Below, piece after piece: positions 1-6,781 of a stretch of DNA of 12,432 nt. The DNA comes from CAZUZS01 sp964624795 (lineage in GTDB: Bacteria > Calditrichota > Calditrichia > RBG-13-44-9). The stretch covers positions 1 through 12,432 of the forward strand of contig CAZUZS010000103.1 in NCBI GenBank assembly GCA_964624795.1, written 5' to 3'. Below the pieces are notes generated by a model. The model ran no database searches and had not been told where the DNA came from. It saw nothing but the letters and a program-made list of their open reading frames with translations. Each line of letters begins with the position of its first letter. Position 1 is the stretch's first letter. The translations under genes and the position numbers were made by a program.

Positions 1-875
1 TCGCAGCCCTGGTAGCCGTTGCCGGGAATGTTTGGATCGGGATCGCCCCACTTCGGCGCATCTTCGGTGAGGATTTCCGCAGCGCTCCCATTGTGCAAAA
101 TAATCTGCTGGGCTTGCGGCGGCGTGTGGTAACACAAGGAGCCGTCCGAATGATGAACCAATCCCCATTCCACGCAGTAATTTGCCAAGGGCGGTGAAGT
201 CTGGCCGGCATTCGGAACGCTGCCTGACGATATATCGGAATATGCGCCATAAGCATCGGCGGTGGAATCCATCACATAAACATTAAAGATATTTTCAGCA
301 TACGGAACACCGTGGGATGTTGTCCATCCGTCCGGCGACTCGCGGTGATGGAAGGTGAACCCATCATGTTCCGGAATAAGCGAAACATCATCCATAATAT
401 CGGTGGCATGATGAAGAAAAGGATAAACGCTCAGGTTTGCGGCGGCGGCGCCTTCGTTGGTTATGGTCACGTCCTGAATCGCGACCCGGGAGCTGTAAAC
501 ATCAAAGAAAACATCCACCCGAATGTGTTCAAACGGGTAGTAATAATATCTCACCAGGTCGCTGTACGAGGCAGTCACCACAGGTTCACTGTACATCGAA
601 TTCAGGAAATAGCGGAAATCACCATTGAGTTTGAACCCCAGGCACAGGTTTCCCGCCTTGTCAGTTATGAAATTAATCCCCTGGCCGGGATCGTACCATA
701 TAAACTGGTAACCCTCATCGAGGATGAACTCAGAGCGAGTTAACGGCGCCGCATAAGTGGTGTAGAGTGGATCGTCCTTTGTGGCCGCCAAATTGGAGAG
801 GTAATTTTGCGCCGCACCAGTTTCTATCATCAAACAAAGAAAAAGAAACCAGCGCATTGTACGGTTCAGTTTCAT
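1..875 (-). CDS. Secreted GH63-like glycosidase paralogue, N-terminal part only (cut by window edge)
   Basis: An open frame runs from an ATG at 875 to the window edge without a stop, giving 291 residues; the C-terminal part lies outside. Residues 1-22 look like a signal peptide (basic start, hydrophobic stretch, GAAQ end); a second in-frame ATG at 857 (residue 7) is an equally good start, and neither has a clear ribosome binding site. Residues 30-160 resemble the N-terminal domain of the GH63-like protein encoded at 4629-6779: DPLYTTYAA against DPLFTNYAA, an Arg-Ser-x-Phe just after, a VFF/VYSS strand pair, and SVYPFLH against NLYPLIH. This is probably the beta-sandwich domain that precedes an (alpha/alpha)6 barrel, so a paralogous glycoside hydrolase is the best guess. 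The catalytic barrel is not in the window and activity cannot be judged. It follows the DUF1680 gene after a 132-base gap and may be co-transcribed. Confidence 0.72.
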   Translation of the reverse strand, partial: MKLNRTMRWFLFLCLMIETGAAQNYLSNLAATKDDPLYTTYAAPLTRSEFILDEGYQFIWYDPGQGINFITDKAGNLCLGFKLNGDFRYFLNSMYSEPVVTASYSDLVRYYYYPFEHIRVDVFFDVYSSRVAIQDVTITNEGAAAANLSVYPFLHHATDIMDDVSLIPEHDGFTFHHRESPDGWTTSHGVPYAENIFNVYVMDSTADAYGAYSDISSGSVPNAGQTSPPLANYCVEWGLVHHSDGSLCYHTPPQAQQIILHNGSAAEILTEDAPKWGDPDPNIPGNGYQGC

Positions 876-1007
876 ATTATTTCTGCACTTTACAATGTCC
901 CATTATCGATTTCAGCACTCGATTCTCAGCCATCTTTCAGGAAGAGAAAGCATTCGTTCCAATTCGTAGAATCTCGGCCAAGTGACCAGTAATTATCTAA
1001 TTGCGAA
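876..1007. other. Intergenic gap, no supported element
   Basis: These 132 bases separate the DUF1680 stop from the start of the partial GH63-like gene. I looked for sigma-70 and Bacteroidota-type promoter boxes, for a GC-rich terminator stem and for short repeats. I found nothing convincing; two TTCGT words 11 bases apart near 955-965 are too little to call a repeat. Confidence 0.5.
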
Positions 1008-3032
1008 TCACTGCACCGCCGGAAATTCCGATATGCGCAGTTTGGTGCAGCCGTAGGGAATCAGCGTAATTTCCTCCACCGGCGCATCGCTTTTTATTGA
1101 GCCCCAGTACGGGCTGTAAGGAATCGGACCGGTGATTCCCTGGTATCGCTGCCATTGAGGGATCTTTCTCGCTTTGGCAATAATTTCTACCGGCGCGGCT
1201 GCTTCCGCCCAGGGCTGCGGTTGAACGGTTCCGGTTTTCACAACAAAGGTGGTGTCCGGATGATTGATATATTCCCGCAAAATACCGTAATTCCAATCGG
1301 AACCGGGATTCACCGCGAAAGTAGCATACCGCCCGTCGCCTTCCAGTTTTTGCCACTGTTCTGATATCTTCAGCGCATAAACCAACGGTCCGCGTTCGAT
1401 ACCTGCTGCCCGCTCATCCCATTCCGAGGTGCGCACCTTCATGGGCAGATCGAGCGTCACCCGGTCGCCCTTTTTCCATTCCCGCACCACCTTAACGATG
1501 GTCCCGGCGGATGGTGTGTCGAACAGTTTACCATTTACAAAAATGGCGGCCGAATCGCACCAGGCCGGTATTCGCAAATGCAGCGGAAAGAACACCTTTT
1601 TTCCTTTTTCCAGCGTGAATTCAATTTTGCCGGAAAAAGGATAGTCGGTCTTTTCAGTAAATTCGATTTCCACGCCGTTTTCCACTTTGGCGGTAACATG
1701 AGATGGCGCATAGAGGAGCGCCGCCAACCCGTTGTCCTGGGTGGCATACCACAGGTTGGCGGCATATTTGGGCCATCCCTGGTGGTAATTGGCGGTGCAG
1801 CAACCGTAACCGGTCTCCAACCCGAAAATAGATTCCGTTTCGCCATGCTTGGTGCTGAAGTTGTGCCAGTCCATTGTGCATGCCACCTGGTTGGGCGTCT
1901 GGTAATACTGCCGCCCGGTGAAATCAGCCTCCACCTGGGCCGGCAGCGCATTATATGCCACTCGTTCCAGTTTGCCGGCGTAACCCGGATTGCCGGAAAT
2001 CTGCAGCATTGTTTCCAGGCTGAACATGTATTCCACCACCGTGCACAACTCGGTTCCCTGGGTGGGGTCGGTGCCGTGCAGCAACTCGTCGCCCGACCAC
2101 AATCCTTCGATCTGACCGTGATATTTCATTAATTTATCAATCCCCTGCGCAACCGCTTGAAGATAGCGCTCATCCTTCGAATATTGATACCAAACCCCCG
2201 GTTGTTTGATTCCCATGCCGGTGTTGACGCCGTGCCAGGAATCAGGATATGGCGCTTCGAAGCGTTTCGTCCAATCTTCGGTTTGCTTAAAAATCAAATC
2301 CCCCAAATCGAGCAGAAATTTGTCGCCGGTGCGACTGTAAAGCCAGTACACACTCGCCAGGTTCTCTCCTCCCCGGCTTTTCGCCCAATATGTCCAGTAA
2401 TCGAGCGGACGTTTGGGCAGCCACGCAAGTTCATATTTGAAGTACTTTGTCATGAAATCGATCACTCGCTGGTCGCCGGTTGCCTCATAATACTGCTGCA
2501 ACACTTTCAGCATCACCATGTGCGGCCACCAGTCCATTTTGGCCTTCTCCTGCCATGCCTGGCGACGCTCCCATCTGGAATCTCCGAACGTGCGGGAGCT
2601 GTCCGGAACGGGGCCGAAATAGCCGTCGTCCCGCTGGCTTGCAAGTACCGCCTCTACCCATTTGCCGGCCTTTGTAATAAGAGCTTTATCCTTCAGGATA
2701 TATGCCAGCGGCACAAGACCATCGAGCCAGTAGGGACCGCGCTCCCAGGCGTCACCATCTCCGCCCAGCCATGCATTGTCCGGCCCAACGTCCTGCCAGA
2801 TTTCATCCAGATGTCCGGTCATGCCCTCTGCCGAGAGCTTTAGCTGTTCGTGCAGCCAGCCATCCGGCGTCACCGAACCCAACGGCAGCATGATGTAAGG
2901 ATTTTCGGCCAGCGGCTCCCGGTTGGAAATATAATTGATGTTTTTGGCAAACGATGAACCGGCTGTTACTAAAACCACCAGGAAAGAAAAAATCGTCAGA
3001 TTGCCAATAGATCGTGATTTAAAAAATACCAT
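1008..3032 (-). CDS. Secreted DUF1680 / GH127-family enzyme (beta-L-arabinofuranosidase-like)
   Basis: The 674-residue protein has a signal peptide (about residues 1-29, ending SSFA) and a full-length DUF1680/GH127 architecture. Residues about 40-430 form the (alpha/alpha)6 barrel with the family-typical PLGSVTPDGWL opening, WLDGLVPLAY and QRDDGYFGP; residues about 435-674 are beta-rich. In the characterised family member HypBA1 a Glu-x-Cys and a Cys-Cys pair bind zinc, and one of these cysteines is the proposed nucleophile. Here E328-L-C330 (GTELCTVVEY) and C411-C412 (GYGCCTANYHQ) match that arrangement, and E316 (SGDELLHG) is a candidate acid/base. Known activities include removal of beta-L-arabinofuranose from hydroxyproline-linked arabino-oligosaccharides, but DUF1680 is broad and the substrate is not fixed by sequence. 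The start is supported by an AAGGAG five bases upstream. It begins 24 bases after galT and is probably co-transcribed with it. Confidence 0.9.
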   Translation of the reverse strand: MVFFKSRSIGNLTIFSFLVVLVTAGSSFAKNINYISNREPLAENPYIMLPLGSVTPDGWLHEQLKLSAEGMTGHLDEIWQDVGPDNAWLGGDGDAWERGPYWLDGLVPLAYILKDKALITKAGKWVEAVLASQRDDGYFGPVPDSSRTFGDSRWERRQAWQEKAKMDWWPHMVMLKVLQQYYEATGDQRVIDFMTKYFKYELAWLPKRPLDYWTYWAKSRGGENLASVYWLYSRTGDKFLLDLGDLIFKQTEDWTKRFEAPYPDSWHGVNTGMGIKQPGVWYQYSKDERYLQAVAQGIDKLMKYHGQIEGLWSGDELLHGTDPTQGTELCTVVEYMFSLETMLQISGNPGYAGKLERVAYNALPAQVEADFTGRQYYQTPNQVACTMDWHNFSTKHGETESIFGLETGYGCCTANYHQGWPKYAANLWYATQDNGLAALLYAPSHVTAKVENGVEIEFTEKTDYPFSGKIEFTLEKGKKVFFPLHLRIPAWCDSAAIFVNGKLFDTPSAGTIVKVVREWKKGDRVTLDLPMKVRTSEWDERAAGIERGPLVYALKISEQWQKLEGDGRYATFAVNPGSDWNYGILREYINHPDTTFVVKTGTVQPQPWAEAAAPVEIIAKARKIPQWQRYQGITGPIPYSPYWGSIKSDAPVEEITLIPYGCTKLRISEFPAVQ

Positions 3033-3037
3033 TTTTG

Positions 3038-3043
3038 CTCCTT
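3038..3043 (-). promoter_or_regulatory. Ribosome binding site of the DUF1680 gene
   Basis: AAGGAG on the minus strand, five bases before the ATG at 3032. It fixes that start and sits in the 24-base gap after galT. Confidence 0.8.
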
Positions 3044-3056
3044 GATTTTATCAAAA

Positions 3057-4106
3057 TTATTTCAGCTTATTTGATATTTTATAATGCGCATCAGGCAATT
3101 CCCGCAAGCGATCGGCGCTCCATTCCGGCGTCACATCCCGCTGCGGATTGGACAGCATTTCATACCCCACCATAAATTTCTTCACGGTGGCAGAACGAAG
3201 CAGCGGCGGATAAAAATGCATGTGGAAGTGCCATTCGGGGTGCGGCCTCCCGTCGGTAGGCGTCTGATGTAATCCGGCTGAATATGGGAATGAAACACGA
3301 AAAAGGTTATCGTAACGGATTGTGATGCGTTTGAGAATATCCGCCAGAGCATCCTTTTCAGCTTCGGATAATTCCAGCAAATTACCCAGATGCCTTTTGC
3401 TCAGCAGCAGCGTTTCAAACGGCCAAATCGCCCAGAACGGCACCACAACAACAAAATGATCGTTTTCCAGAACGATGCGTTCGTTTTTTGCCTGCTCATG
3501 TTTCAGATAATCACACAGTAGGCAGGTGCTGTGTGACTGAAAATATTCACCAAACTGTCGTAGCTCCTTTGCCGGTTCCACCGGAATCGATTCCTGCGCC
3601 CAGATTTGCCCGTGTGGATGCGGGTTACTGCAGCCCATTATTTCGCCTTTGTTCTCGAAAATCTGCACATGATTGATATTTGACATGGAACCCAATTCCC
3701 GGTACTGTTCGGTCCACACATCAACCACATTGCGGATCGTCGCCAAAGGCATTTCCGGCAAGGTTAAATCATGCCGTGGTGAAAAACAGATCACCCGGCA
3801 AAGTCCCGACTCGCCTCTGGCGATGAGCAAATTCTTTTCATTCAACTCGGCCGGTTTTGTCTGCGGGAGCAGCGCGCTAAAATCGTTGTTAAAAACGTAA
3901 GCTCCCTTGTACTTGGGATTTTTTTTCCCGCCCGCCCGTTCATTTCCGGGACAGAGATAGCAATCGGGATTATACTGGGGACGGTTCTCCTGCGGGATGT
4001 CCTCCACATGTCCCTGCCAGGGTCGTTCAGCCCGCTGCGGCGATACCAGAACCCACTCCCCGCTCAACAGATTATATCTCCTATGCGGCTGATCTGTAAG
4101 ATGCAT
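3057..4106 (-). CDS. galT: Galactose-1-phosphate uridylyltransferase
   Basis: GalT swaps UMP between UDP-glucose and galactose-1-phosphate in the cytoplasm, the central Leloir step of galactose use. Starting at ATG 4106 the protein has 349 residues, close to the 348 of E. coli GalT, and opens with PHRRYNLLSGEWVLVSPQRA. The zinc ligands C49/C52 (CYLC), H112 (CFSPRH) and H163, and the uridylylated H165 in NPHPHGQIW, are all present. The C-terminal HFHMHFYPPLLRSATV block, which carries iron ligands in E. coli, is intact. A second CxxC (CLLC, residues 195-198) is also present. The frame stays open upstream to an ATG at 4154, but those 16 extra residues (NFREFRAFRGE) are only the translation of an intergenic TTTCGTG repeat, so I prefer 4106. 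No good ribosome binding site precedes either ATG, unlike neighbouring genes. Confidence 0.95.
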   Translation of the reverse strand: MHLTDQPHRRYNLLSGEWVLVSPQRAERPWQGHVEDIPQENRPQYNPDCYLCPGNERAGGKKNPKYKGAYVFNNDFSALLPQTKPAELNEKNLLIARGESGLCRVICFSPRHDLTLPEMPLATIRNVVDVWTEQYRELGSMSNINHVQIFENKGEIMGCSNPHPHGQIWAQESIPVEPAKELRQFGEYFQSHSTCLLCDYLKHEQAKNERIVLENDHFVVVVPFWAIWPFETLLLSKRHLGNLLELSEAEKDALADILKRITIRYDNLFRVSFPYSAGLHQTPTDGRPHPEWHFHMHFYPPLLRSATVKKFMVGYEMLSNPQRDVTPEWSADRLRELPDAHYKISNKLK

Positions 4107-4137
4107 TTCACCACGAAAAGCACGAAATTCACGAAAA
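4107..4137 (-). repeat. TTTCGTG short tandem repeat, left inverted copy
   Basis: On the minus strand this reads as three units of nine bases, TTTCGTGAA, TTTCGTGCT and TTTCGTGGT, followed by GAA and then the galT ATG. It is the inverted partner of the copy at 4596-4625. It also supplies the only purine-rich stretch (GGTGA) ahead of galT, too close to the ATG for a normal ribosome binding site. Confidence 0.75.
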
Positions 4138-4166
4138 TTCAATACAAGCCCCATTATTTTTGGGTT

Positions 4167-4547
4167 TCATAAAACCAGTCTTTCGTATTCGATTTTGGGA
4201 TAATGGCCGAAATTTACTAACAATCCCAATTTAAAGCCCGTTGTCTTCAAATAGTTAAGAACCTGTGAGCGATGTTCATCATTTAATTTTGATGCAGCTT
4301 TGATCTCCAAAATTATCTTATCGTAGCAAATGAAATCCGGTTTATAGGTTTGCTTCAAATATTTATCCCGATATTTTAACCTCAAATCCTTTTGTGCTAT
4401 GAAAGGTATTTTTTGAAACTCGAATTCAATCTCCAGACACTCCTGATAGACAGCCTCCAAAAACCCGTTTCCCATCCCTTTATAGACATCAAAACAAGCC
4501 CCAATTATAGCATAACTTTCTTCTTTAAAAATTATTTTTTCATCCAT
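4167..4547 (-). CDS. GxxExxY family protein (PD-(D/E)xK nuclease-like)
   Basis: The 126-residue protein carries the motif that names the family: G28-F-L-E31-A-V-Y34. It also has the pattern of the PD-(D/E)xK nuclease fold: P70-D71, then E81-I-K83, then Q95-x-x-x-Y99. The typical family length is about 125 residues, so it is full length. It has no signal peptide and should be cytoplasmic. No biochemical role is established; a nuclease acting on its own repeats is an inference from the fold. Start 4547 is supported by GGAG nine bases upstream. Base composition is clearly more AT-rich than in the glycosidase genes around it. It has no obvious link to glycan metabolism and sits between inverted repeats, which suggests it arrived separately from the operon. 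Confidence 0.88.
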   Translation of the reverse strand: MDEKIIFKEESYAIIGACFDVYKGMGNGFLEAVYQECLEIEFEFQKIPFIAQKDLRLKYRDKYLKQTYKPDFICYDKIILEIKAASKLNDEHRSQVLNYLKTTGFKLGLLVNFGHYPKIEYERLVL

Positions 4548-4556
4548 TTCTAATAT

Positions 4557-4560
4557 CTCC
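4557..4560 (-). promoter_or_regulatory. Ribosome binding site of the GxxExxY gene
   Basis: GGAG on the minus strand, nine bases before ATG 4547. It lies inside the repeat-bounded unit, so the unit carries its own translation signal. Confidence 0.6.
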
Positions 4561-4595
4561 AGGGTTAATTGGGCACGAGTCAGGAAGGCTTAGAA

Positions 4596-4625
4596 TTTTG
4601 TGTCTTTCGTGATTTTCGTGGTCAA
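4596..4625 (+). repeat. TTTCGTG short tandem repeat, right inverted copy
   Basis: On the plus strand it reads TTTTGTGTC, TTTCGTGA, TTTTCGTGG and then TCAA, with units of eight to nine bases. Reverse-complemented, it matches the copy at 4107-4137, with perfect blocks of nine and seven bases separated by one mismatch. It ends three bases before the stop codon of the GH63-like gene. Confidence 0.75.
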
Positions 4626-4628
4626 CAA

Positions 4629-6779
4629 TCATTTTGAATAGACATCGATCAGGAGTTTGGCCATGATGGAATCCCAGATATAGTTGGAAGGGCTTTCCTG
4701 CACCGGGAAATCCGGACTGTAGGATTCCCAGAAATGGTGATTGATACGTAATTGGGTTTTGACTGCGGTCATCATCTTGTCCGCCATTTGCTGCGCAAGC
4801 TTGTCATAGCCGTAATTCTGCAATCCGTTAAATACCATGTAATCCCACAACAACCAGATGGGGCCGTTCCAGCGGCAGCAGCCGTCCACGAAAGGAGTAT
4901 AATTCGGATCATTGGCAGCGAGGGTCGGCACCCCGTATTTCCGCCAGAATGAATTTTCATCCGTCAAATGTTTGACCAATTCTTTGGCCTGCTCTTTGGT
5001 GGCAACATGCGCCCACATGGGCAGGAAGCCGATAATTTCTTTCCTTTTCAGGCTCTCACCTTCAAAGGTGAATGAATTGTCTGACATCGCCACATGATAG
5101 TAGAATTTATCCTGCGGATCCCACATGTATTTATTGATAAGATCAGCAGTTTTTTGAAACTTCCCGGACCACTCCTTCACACCGGCGGCATCGCCCAATT
5201 CCTTCGCCATGAGATTGAGATAATACATTTCATTGGCAACCTGGGCGGTCAAATCAAGGTCTTCCAACTCGGGTGAAATATCCCGTCCTTCATCCTCGCC
5301 CTCGGAGAAGAGCTGGAAAACCGCGTTCCAGCCGTCACGCACATTCTCGATGATGCCGTACGGTCCCCATTCGAACATTCCGTCGCGGTCTTTGTCCCGC
5401 TCTTTCTCCAGGTAATGCACAAACCTGGACCCCGACTGGTAGGCATCCTTCAGGAACTGTTTGTCCTTGCTGACCTGGTAAACATCCCAGTTTGTCCAGG
5501 TGTAGAAGGGTGCGGATGTAGTGGCTTTCCCTTCGTGGGGGTAAACCTGTGGCCCGCGCGGGCCAACCCGGTAGGCAATCAGCCCATCCGGATATTGCTG
5601 CTCCATGTATATTCGCTGCGATTCTTCCGCGGATTTTGCATCCAGGTAAACATACGGCAGCATGGAAAGCGATTCGTGCATCACCTGGTGGCCGTGCCCC
5701 CATCCCCACACCGGGTTACGTGAAAACACATAAAAGTTGTATTCGCTTTGACCGCTTGGCGGAAGCATGCATTGCCTTACAAGGTTGAACGCCGCCAGGT
5801 AAACCATCCGGTCTTCCGGATTCTTGAATTTGATATGAGGAACCGAAGCAAACATTTTGACATTCGCGTCCACAGATTTCTGAATATCGGCCTGCAGCGC
5901 TGCCTGAACATCGGCAGTCAACTCCGATTCGCTCTTTCGGGCGTCCTGCACTCCCCGCACAAAACGCACCGAGGTTTCTTCCCCCGGCTTCAAACTAAAA
6001 TTTTTCTGAAGCGCCACAAACTCCACCGGCCCGGCTTGCTGCTCGTTCAGCTTCAATACATACGCATGCACTTTGCTCAACCGCTTCACCGCGAAATAAA
6101 AATCGTGAATATCACAGCCCTCGTCGGTACCGTAGCTGTCCGGCGTCAGGTTGCAGGCCAGCATATTCCTGAAATGAGTAGGATAACCGCGGTTCGCATA
6201 CAAATTGCTGTGCAGGCGAATGGTAGATTCATAATGGGTAAAAACATAGCCGTTGTTGGCCGCATCGTATGTTACCACTTCCAGGGAATCTTCCGGCAGA
6301 TGAATCAACGGGTAGAGATTGAACTTATATTCGATATTGCCGGTGTTTTTAATGTGGTAATCAATCAGCGCCGCCCCGGAGCTGTAAACAAAAAATACTT
6401 CCTGAACTTGCAGACCGGCAAACGGCTCGTATTCCATAACAGCCATATCAGGGAAGGAGGCCTTTACCACAGGCGGCCGGATGAACTGGCTAATCCGATC
6501 AATCACCATGTTATTCACCTTCCAGATCACCGCCCAATCGCCGGCATACTGGCTGGAATAAATGATTGGCTGATCCGGCGTGAAATAATCCATAAAATAG
6601 GATTTATCGGCGAAAAATCGTGAGCGATCAATGGCAGCCGCATAATTGGTAAAAAGCGGATCGTTGCTGCCGGCATTGAGGATTAAATAATCATCATTGA
6701 TTTTAATCTGCGTAAACGCATTTCCAATAATGAAAAGTTGAGTGAAGATTATTAACAGAAAAAGATGGACAAAACGCAT
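4629..6779 (-). CDS. Secreted GH63-like (alpha/alpha)6 glycoside hydrolase
   Basis: The 716-residue protein has a signal peptide (residues 1-24, ending AFTQ), a beta-sandwich domain (about 30-290) and an (alpha/alpha)6 barrel (about 310-716) of the GH63/GH37/glycogen-debranching type. Supporting motifs are NPVWGWGHGHQVMHE, a DKDRDG turn (462-467), WGPYGIIENVRDGWNAVF, CRWNGPIWLLWDYMVFNGL and WESYSPDF near the C-terminus. By analogy with GH63/GH37, D482 (VRDGWN) is the candidate general acid and E685 (WESYS) the candidate base. Family members cleave alpha-glucosides, trehalose, glucosyl- or mannosylglycerate and related linkages with inversion; the substrate here is unknown. Start 6779 is fixed by AGGGGA lying within the last codons of the permease gene, two bases upstream, so the two are translationally coupled. 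A paralogue starts at 875. Confidence 0.85.
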   Translation of the reverse strand: MRFVHLFLLIIFTQLFIIGNAFTQIKINDDYLILNAGSNDPLFTNYAAAIDRSRFFADKSYFMDYFTPDQPIIYSSQYAGDWAVIWKVNNMVIDRISQFIRPPVVKASFPDMAVMEYEPFAGLQVQEVFFVYSSGAALIDYHIKNTGNIEYKFNLYPLIHLPEDSLEVVTYDAANNGYVFTHYESTIRLHSNLYANRGYPTHFRNMLACNLTPDSYGTDEGCDIHDFYFAVKRLSKVHAYVLKLNEQQAGPVEFVALQKNFSLKPGEETSVRFVRGVQDARKSESELTADVQAALQADIQKSVDANVKMFASVPHIKFKNPEDRMVYLAAFNLVRQCMLPPSGQSEYNFYVFSRNPVWGWGHGHQVMHESLSMLPYVYLDAKSAEESQRIYMEQQYPDGLIAYRVGPRGPQVYPHEGKATTSAPFYTWTNWDVYQVSKDKQFLKDAYQSGSRFVHYLEKERDKDRDGMFEWGPYGIIENVRDGWNAVFQLFSEGEDEGRDISPELEDLDLTAQVANEMYYLNLMAKELGDAAGVKEWSGKFQKTADLINKYMWDPQDKFYYHVAMSDNSFTFEGESLKRKEIIGFLPMWAHVATKEQAKELVKHLTDENSFWRKYGVPTLAANDPNYTPFVDGCCRWNGPIWLLWDYMVFNGLQNYGYDKLAQQMADKMMTAVKTQLRINHHFWESYSPDFPVQESPSNYIWDSIMAKLLIDVYSK

Positions 6780-6781
6780 CC

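Larger units (their letters stand above)
4107..4625. mobile_element. Candidate small mobile unit: GxxExxY gene between inverted TTTCGTG repeats
   Basis: Seen: one AT-rich gene (4167-4547) lies between two short repeats in opposite orientation (4107-4137 and 4596-4625). Over the core, 22 of 26 positions match once one copy is reverse-complemented. The unit ends directly before the galT ATG (4106) and three bases from the stop codon of the GH63-like gene (4629-4631), so it fills the whole space between two otherwise adjacent operon genes. Sampled lines of the gene are about one-third GC, against roughly 60% or more in sampled lines of its neighbours. Known: GxxExxY proteins occur in many paralogous copies in some genomes. 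Inferred: this is an inserted or shuttled unit. TCA flanks both sides of the core repeats and could be a 3-base target duplication, but it could equally be part of the repeat. No transposase is present. Confidence 0.4.

Noticed and set aside
312..743. Plus-strand ORF of 143 residues opposite the partial GH63-like gene
   Set aside because: Shadow of the minus-strand gene, whose translation has a signal peptide and matches its paralogue.
876..1007. Promoter or degenerate TTCGT repeat before the partial gene
   Set aside because: No pair of boxes with proper spacing was found, and two TTCGT words are expected by chance.
1578..2843. Plus-strand ORFs of 184 and 228 residues
   Set aside because: They lie antisense to the GH127-like gene, have no recognisable motifs, and the minus-strand frame holds all family motifs.
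4108..4624. Three-base TCA target-site duplication around the GxxExxY unit
   Set aside because: Three bases are too few, and the same bases can be read as part of the inverted repeats, so it is mentioned only as possible.
5748..6623. Plus-strand ORF of 291 residues
   Set aside because: Antisense to the GH63-like gene; the translation shows no domain or signal and the opposite frame is clearly coding.
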